Source of the DNA: an uncultured Eubacteriales bacterium
GTDB taxonomy: Bacteria; Bacillota; Clostridia; Christensenellales; Borkfalkiaceae
Reading direction: 5' to 3'
Length of the DNA: 8,336 bases
Assembly (NCBI GenBank): GCA_900545325.1
Contig: UQZE01000091.1
Location: 1 to 8,336 of the forward strand
Shown here: positions 5,633-8,336 of the stretch, one piece after another
How the letters are laid out: each line of letters begins with the position of its first letter
How positions within the stretch are numbered: the stretch's first letter is position 1
The notes under the pieces: generated by a model
Databases searched by the model: none
Seen by the model: only the letters and a program-made list of their open reading frames with translations
Told to the model about the DNA's origin: nothing
Translations under genes and position numbers: made by a program

Positions 5633-7249
5633 TTAATCAATCAATGGAACTTCGCGTTCCAGGTAATCAGTGAATTTGAAAACAACTGAATCCTCGCATA
5701 TCACTACCTTTTCAACCAGTTTACGGAACACCATCTCATCGAACTCATGAAATAATTTGCTCGAAGTGATAAACTGCTCAAATTCCAATGTCCTGGTTTT
5801 ACTCATCAAGGTTTTTGACCGTTCCAACTCCTCTGTTTCGATTTTTTTCTTCAACGATTCAAGTTCCTGCACCAACCCCTCATAAAGCCGCGCGTTTTCG
5901 GCCGTTGGCGTTTTAAGGCTATTCGCCAATACATTCTGCAATTCCTTTTGTTTCGCCTCGTAGCGGCCTTTATTGCCCTCAAGTGAGGCCTCCGAAAGAC
6001 GCGTATTTAATACCTCCGAGATATTCTCAATAACCGTTTTTACAAAACCGTCCTGGTCCTCAATAAGGGTATTCAAGGCCGCAATGAATGCTTTTTCAAG
6101 AGAACTCTCTTTCACCTGCGTTTGCGGGCAAGCTGTCTTTTTATTGAGTTTATGGTTAATGCACACCCATGTATAAACCTTTTCAATTTTAGGATTTCCC
6201 TCTGCATCCTTTCTTTTCAAATCGTAACTATGCCTACGGTATTTGCTACCACAATGGCCACAAAATAGTTTGTTTGAAAAGGGGTATTGCGTGGTATATG
6301 CGGATTTCCCCGATCCGCTATATCCGCGTAAATTCTGTCTGTATTCGATTTCATCCTGAACCCTTTTGAACATCCTTTCGGACATAATCCCCTCATGGTT
6401 ATTCGTCACATAAAATTGTTGCCCATCGATATTCGGCACTCTGCGGCGGGTTTTCAAATCTGTACTGACCGTTTTTTCAAGCCGAAGGTCACCTATATAC
6501 TTTTCATTTTTCAGGATTCCATCCACGGTGCTATCATACCAAATTCCACCGCGAGGAGCAGGTATTTCACGCGCATTCAGCATCGCACAAATCTGTCCGA
6601 CCGTATATCCCTGTAAAAAGGTATTGTAAATAAACATGATAACCTCTGCCTGTTCGGGGTCAATCACAAGCCTTTTATTTTCGTCCAAACGATATCCGTA
6701 TGCTTTCGGCGCACGATAACGACCATTTTTAATCCCCTCTCTAATTCCGTATGCGACTGATTCGCTTAGGGTTTCCGATTCCTCTTGCGCCATCGATGCA
6801 TACATAGTCAGTTGCATTCTCGTGGTTTTGCTATCTTGTAGGCTGCTCAAATTCTGTAATTCAAAGAATACATCCACGCCCAAGGCCGTCAATTCCTCAA
6901 CCGTAGCCAAGCAGTCCACCGTATTACGAGCAAAGCGGCTGACCGATTTAACAATGATTCTATCGATTTTCCCATCCTTTGCATCCTGTATCATTTTCAG
7001 GAACTGCTTTCTTTTACGCATACTCGTTGCCGTTATGCCCTCATCAGCATATAAGCCAACATCTATCCAATCCGAGTGCTTTGCCACCAACTCTTTATAG
7101 TGCTTTTGCTGCGACTCAAAACTGGTTTTCTGTTCAGGTCTACCCGTTGAAACACGGGCATACCCTGCCACCCTTAAAATCCGCTTTGCATTCTCTTCTA
7201 TATTGAATAATTTTTTAGGCTGAATGACCTTTACATTACTCGCTAACAT
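5633..7249 (-). CDS. Large serine recombinase (site-specific integrase/excisionase)
   Basis: This 538-residue enzyme cuts and rejoins DNA at attachment sites through a phosphoserine intermediate. The N-terminal resolvase domain (about 25-165) has YARVSTG with Tyr30, Arg32 and nucleophile Ser34, then SRFARN with Arg105 and Arg108, and MAQEESETLSE leading into helix E. The recombinase domain (about 180-290) has GYRLDENKRLVIDPEQAEVI and LKNEKYIGD. The zinc ribbon is formed by Cys330, Cys333, Cys363 and Cys374. A helical coiled coil (about 425-480) and a beta-rich tail follow; coiled coils in this family control integration versus excision. All key residues are present and the length is typical, so it should be active. 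AAGGAGG precedes the ATG at 7249 by 4 bases. It follows the second recombinase by 56 bases, suggesting co-transcription, and a terminator follows it. It is the likely agent of insertion into the capsid gene. Confidence 0.96.
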   Translation of the reverse strand: MLASNVKVIQPKKLFNIEENAKRILRVAGYARVSTGRPEQKTSFESQQKHYKELVAKHSDWIDVGLYADEGITATSMRKRKQFLKMIQDAKDGKIDRIIVKSVSRFARNTVDCLATVEELTALGVDVFFELQNLSSLQDSKTTRMQLTMYASMAQEESETLSESVAYGIREGIKNGRYRAPKAYGYRLDENKRLVIDPEQAEVIMFIYNTFLQGYTVGQICAMLNAREIPAPRGGIWYDSTVDGILKNEKYIGDLRLEKTVSTDLKTRRRVPNIDGQQFYVTNNHEGIMSERMFKRVQDEIEYRQNLRGYSGSGKSAYTTQYPFSNKLFCGHCGSKYRRHSYDLKRKDAEGNPKIEKVYTWVCINHKLNKKTACPQTQVKESSLEKAFIAALNTLIEDQDGFVKTVIENISEVLNTRLSEASLEGNKGRYEAKQKELQNVLANSLKTPTAENARLYEGLVQELESLKKKIETEELERSKTLMSKTRTLEFEQFITSSKLFHEFDEMVFRKLVEKVVICEDSVVFKFTDYLEREVPLID

Positions 7250-7253
7250 AAAC

Positions 7254-7260
7254 CCTCCTT
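7254..7260 (-). promoter_or_regulatory. Strong ribosome binding site of the intact serine recombinase
   Basis: A full AAGGAGG consensus lies 4 bases before ATG 7249. It is the strongest Shine-Dalgarno sequence in the window and supports this start over later codons. Confidence 0.75.
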
Positions 7261-7305
7261 ATCTCATCCCTGGTCTTATAATTATCAAGAACTTCAACGC
7301 TTATC

Positions 7306-8265
7306 TTAAAGGAAATTATATACTGCAACAAACCCATCTTTCAAAGTTCCGATGCGCTGCAGCTTATTTCGGCATTTACTCCTTTTGCTCCTGACTGCCA
7401 AGCCGCAAGCAAAAGCCGTTTGAGAAAAATCACTCACGCAATTTACGCGCCCCTGTCTAAAATAAAGACTCCCACATTGCCCGCAATATACCTTTTTGCA
7501 GAAAATGTCGGAGTCCGAATAATCCTTTTTAGTTGTATAATGTCTTGATTGCCTAACCTCTTGGCATTTATCGAATAACTCTTTGGAAATAATCCCTTCG
7601 TGATGCCCTTCATGAAGATACATAGGTGATTCGCCTTCATTACGCACTCGTCTCGGACCGTCCATTCGAGTTTTGCCTATGAGCAGGTCACCATAGTATT
7701 TCTCATTTTGCAAAATATCTCCGATTGAACTTTTACAGAACGGATTGCCCTTGCGTGTAATATAACCATGCTCGTTTAACCACGTTTCTATATCAACCAC
7801 TCGGCCGCCTGCAGCATAGGTCTCAAAAATGTACCTGACGGCTTTTGCCTCTTTCTCAACAATGACCATTTCTTTATTTTTATTAAGGGCATAGCCAAAA
7901 AGTAGATCGGGACGAAAAACATAATCGCCTTGCTCCATTCTATGCTGAAAAGACCAAATCATCGTCTCCTGCAGGCTATCACGTTCCTCTTCGGCCATAT
8001 TTGCCAACATAGTCAAACGACTGCATCCCCTGTCCTCAATCGTATCAATGCCATCCATTACAAACCTAATTGCGACCCCATATGCTCGCAACTTTTCAAT
8101 TGTCTGTATGGTTTCCAGGGTATTACGCCCGAATCGACGCATCTGTTTTACATAGACCACATCAATACGCCCCTCTATACAATCCCTGACCAATTTCAAA
8201 AACTGTTTTCTTTTACTTTGGTACTTACCTGTAATCCCCTGGTCAATGTAAGTATACTCGTGCAA
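7306..8265 (-). pseudogene. Serine recombinase lacking its catalytic N-terminus
   Basis: The open frame of 319 codons can start only at TTG 8265, directly after two in-frame stops (TAA TGA), with no ribosome site. It begins at LHEYTYIDQGITGKYQSKRK, which aligns with DVGLYADEGITATSMRKRK, residue 63 onward, of the adjacent intact recombinase. The segment carrying the YxRxS nucleophile is therefore absent. The remainder is well preserved: RRFGRN (Arg44, Arg47), MLANMAEEERDSLQE, GYALNKNKEMVIVEKEAKAV, LQNEKYYGD and a zinc ribbon with Cys261, Cys264 and probably Cys287 and Cys298. It stops soon after the ribbon, without the coiled coil of its neighbour. Without the serine it cannot cut DNA. It may be a recent wreck, a frameshifted or mis-assembled gene, or conceivably a DNA-binding accessory. 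Tandem serine recombinases are common in clostridial elements. Confidence 0.8.
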
Positions 8266-8336
8266 TCATTAATTATGTATGGATGATTCTCATCCTCTCC
8301 ATGAGTAACCACAGCCGCTTTAATAATTTTTACACC
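8196..8336 (-). other. Open frame at the right edge, overlapping the truncated recombinase
   Basis: Reading the minus strand from the window edge, one frame stays open for 46 codons (VKIIKAAVVTHGEDEN...) to a TGA at 8196-8198. It could be the last part of a gene entering from the right, or the sequence fused to the recombinase fragment when its 5' end was lost. I do not recognise the translation. Beyond codon 24 it overlaps conserved recombinase sequence in another frame, so only the first 71 bases are unexplained. Confidence 0.2.

Larger units (their letters stand above)
5465..8336. mobile_element. End of a serine-recombinase mobile element inserted in the prophage
   Basis: This segment differs sharply in base composition from the rest of the window: row 5281-5340 has 38 G/C of 60, row 5521-5580 has 18 of 60. 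Both genes in it are serine recombinases on the minus strand, placed at the element end with their terminator next to the junction, the usual location of integrase genes in integrative elements. The outer boundary is taken as the loss of the capsid reading frame near 5465. Other cargo, the second end and the element type (ICE, prophage or transposon) lie beyond 8336. The stretch 5468-5632 holds only the terminator and AT-rich sequence with repeated GTC/GAC words that might belong to the attachment site. Confidence 0.75.

Noticed and set aside
7930..8286. Plus-strand 118-codon frame opposite the truncated recombinase
   Set aside because: The opposite strand encodes clear recombinase motifs over the same bases; this frame has none.

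Overview
The window most likely comes from a Firmicutes genome of the class Clostridia, probably a gut member with a GC-rich genome. The left two thirds is GC-rich. ispG is followed directly by what looks like the 5' end of a PolC-type replicative polymerase gene, a Firmicutes arrangement. The right third is AT-richer and carries tandem large serine recombinases of the kind common in clostridial mobile elements. Every gene I accept lies on the minus strand, so the region reads from high to low coordinates.

Layout from right to left. (1) About 5465-8336 is the end of a foreign element. It holds an N-terminally truncated serine recombinase (7306-8265), a complete 538-aa large serine recombinase (5633-7249), a rho-independent terminator and a short AT-rich end. 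(2) 1634-5467 is a block of phage structural genes: an HK97-fold-type major capsid gene lacking its 5' end, a 184-aa probable head-tail connector, a 395-aa repeat protein resembling a beta-propeller tail hub, and a 299-aa coiled-coil protein. The order coat, small connector, propeller hub, coiled coil resembles the coat-gp4-gp10-gp26 order of P22-like short-tailed phages. The block ends in a strong terminator at 1583-1619. (3) 1-1531 is host chromosome: ispG (isoprenoid MEP pathway) with its own predicted extended -10 promoter, overlapping by 13 bases a TTG-started gene that is probably polC and runs off the window.

The main observation is the junction near 5465. The capsid reading frame can be read upstream of its first possible start (GTG, 5443) as capsid-like sequence for about eight more codons. 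It then meets a stop exactly where GC content collapses and the recombinase element begins. The simplest reading is that a serine-recombinase element integrated inside the major capsid gene of a resident prophage and split it. A small inverted repeat (5449-5466) lies on the junction and could be part of the attachment site. Whether the element can excise and restore the capsid gene, or whether it has permanently disabled the phage, depends on sequence to the right of this window.
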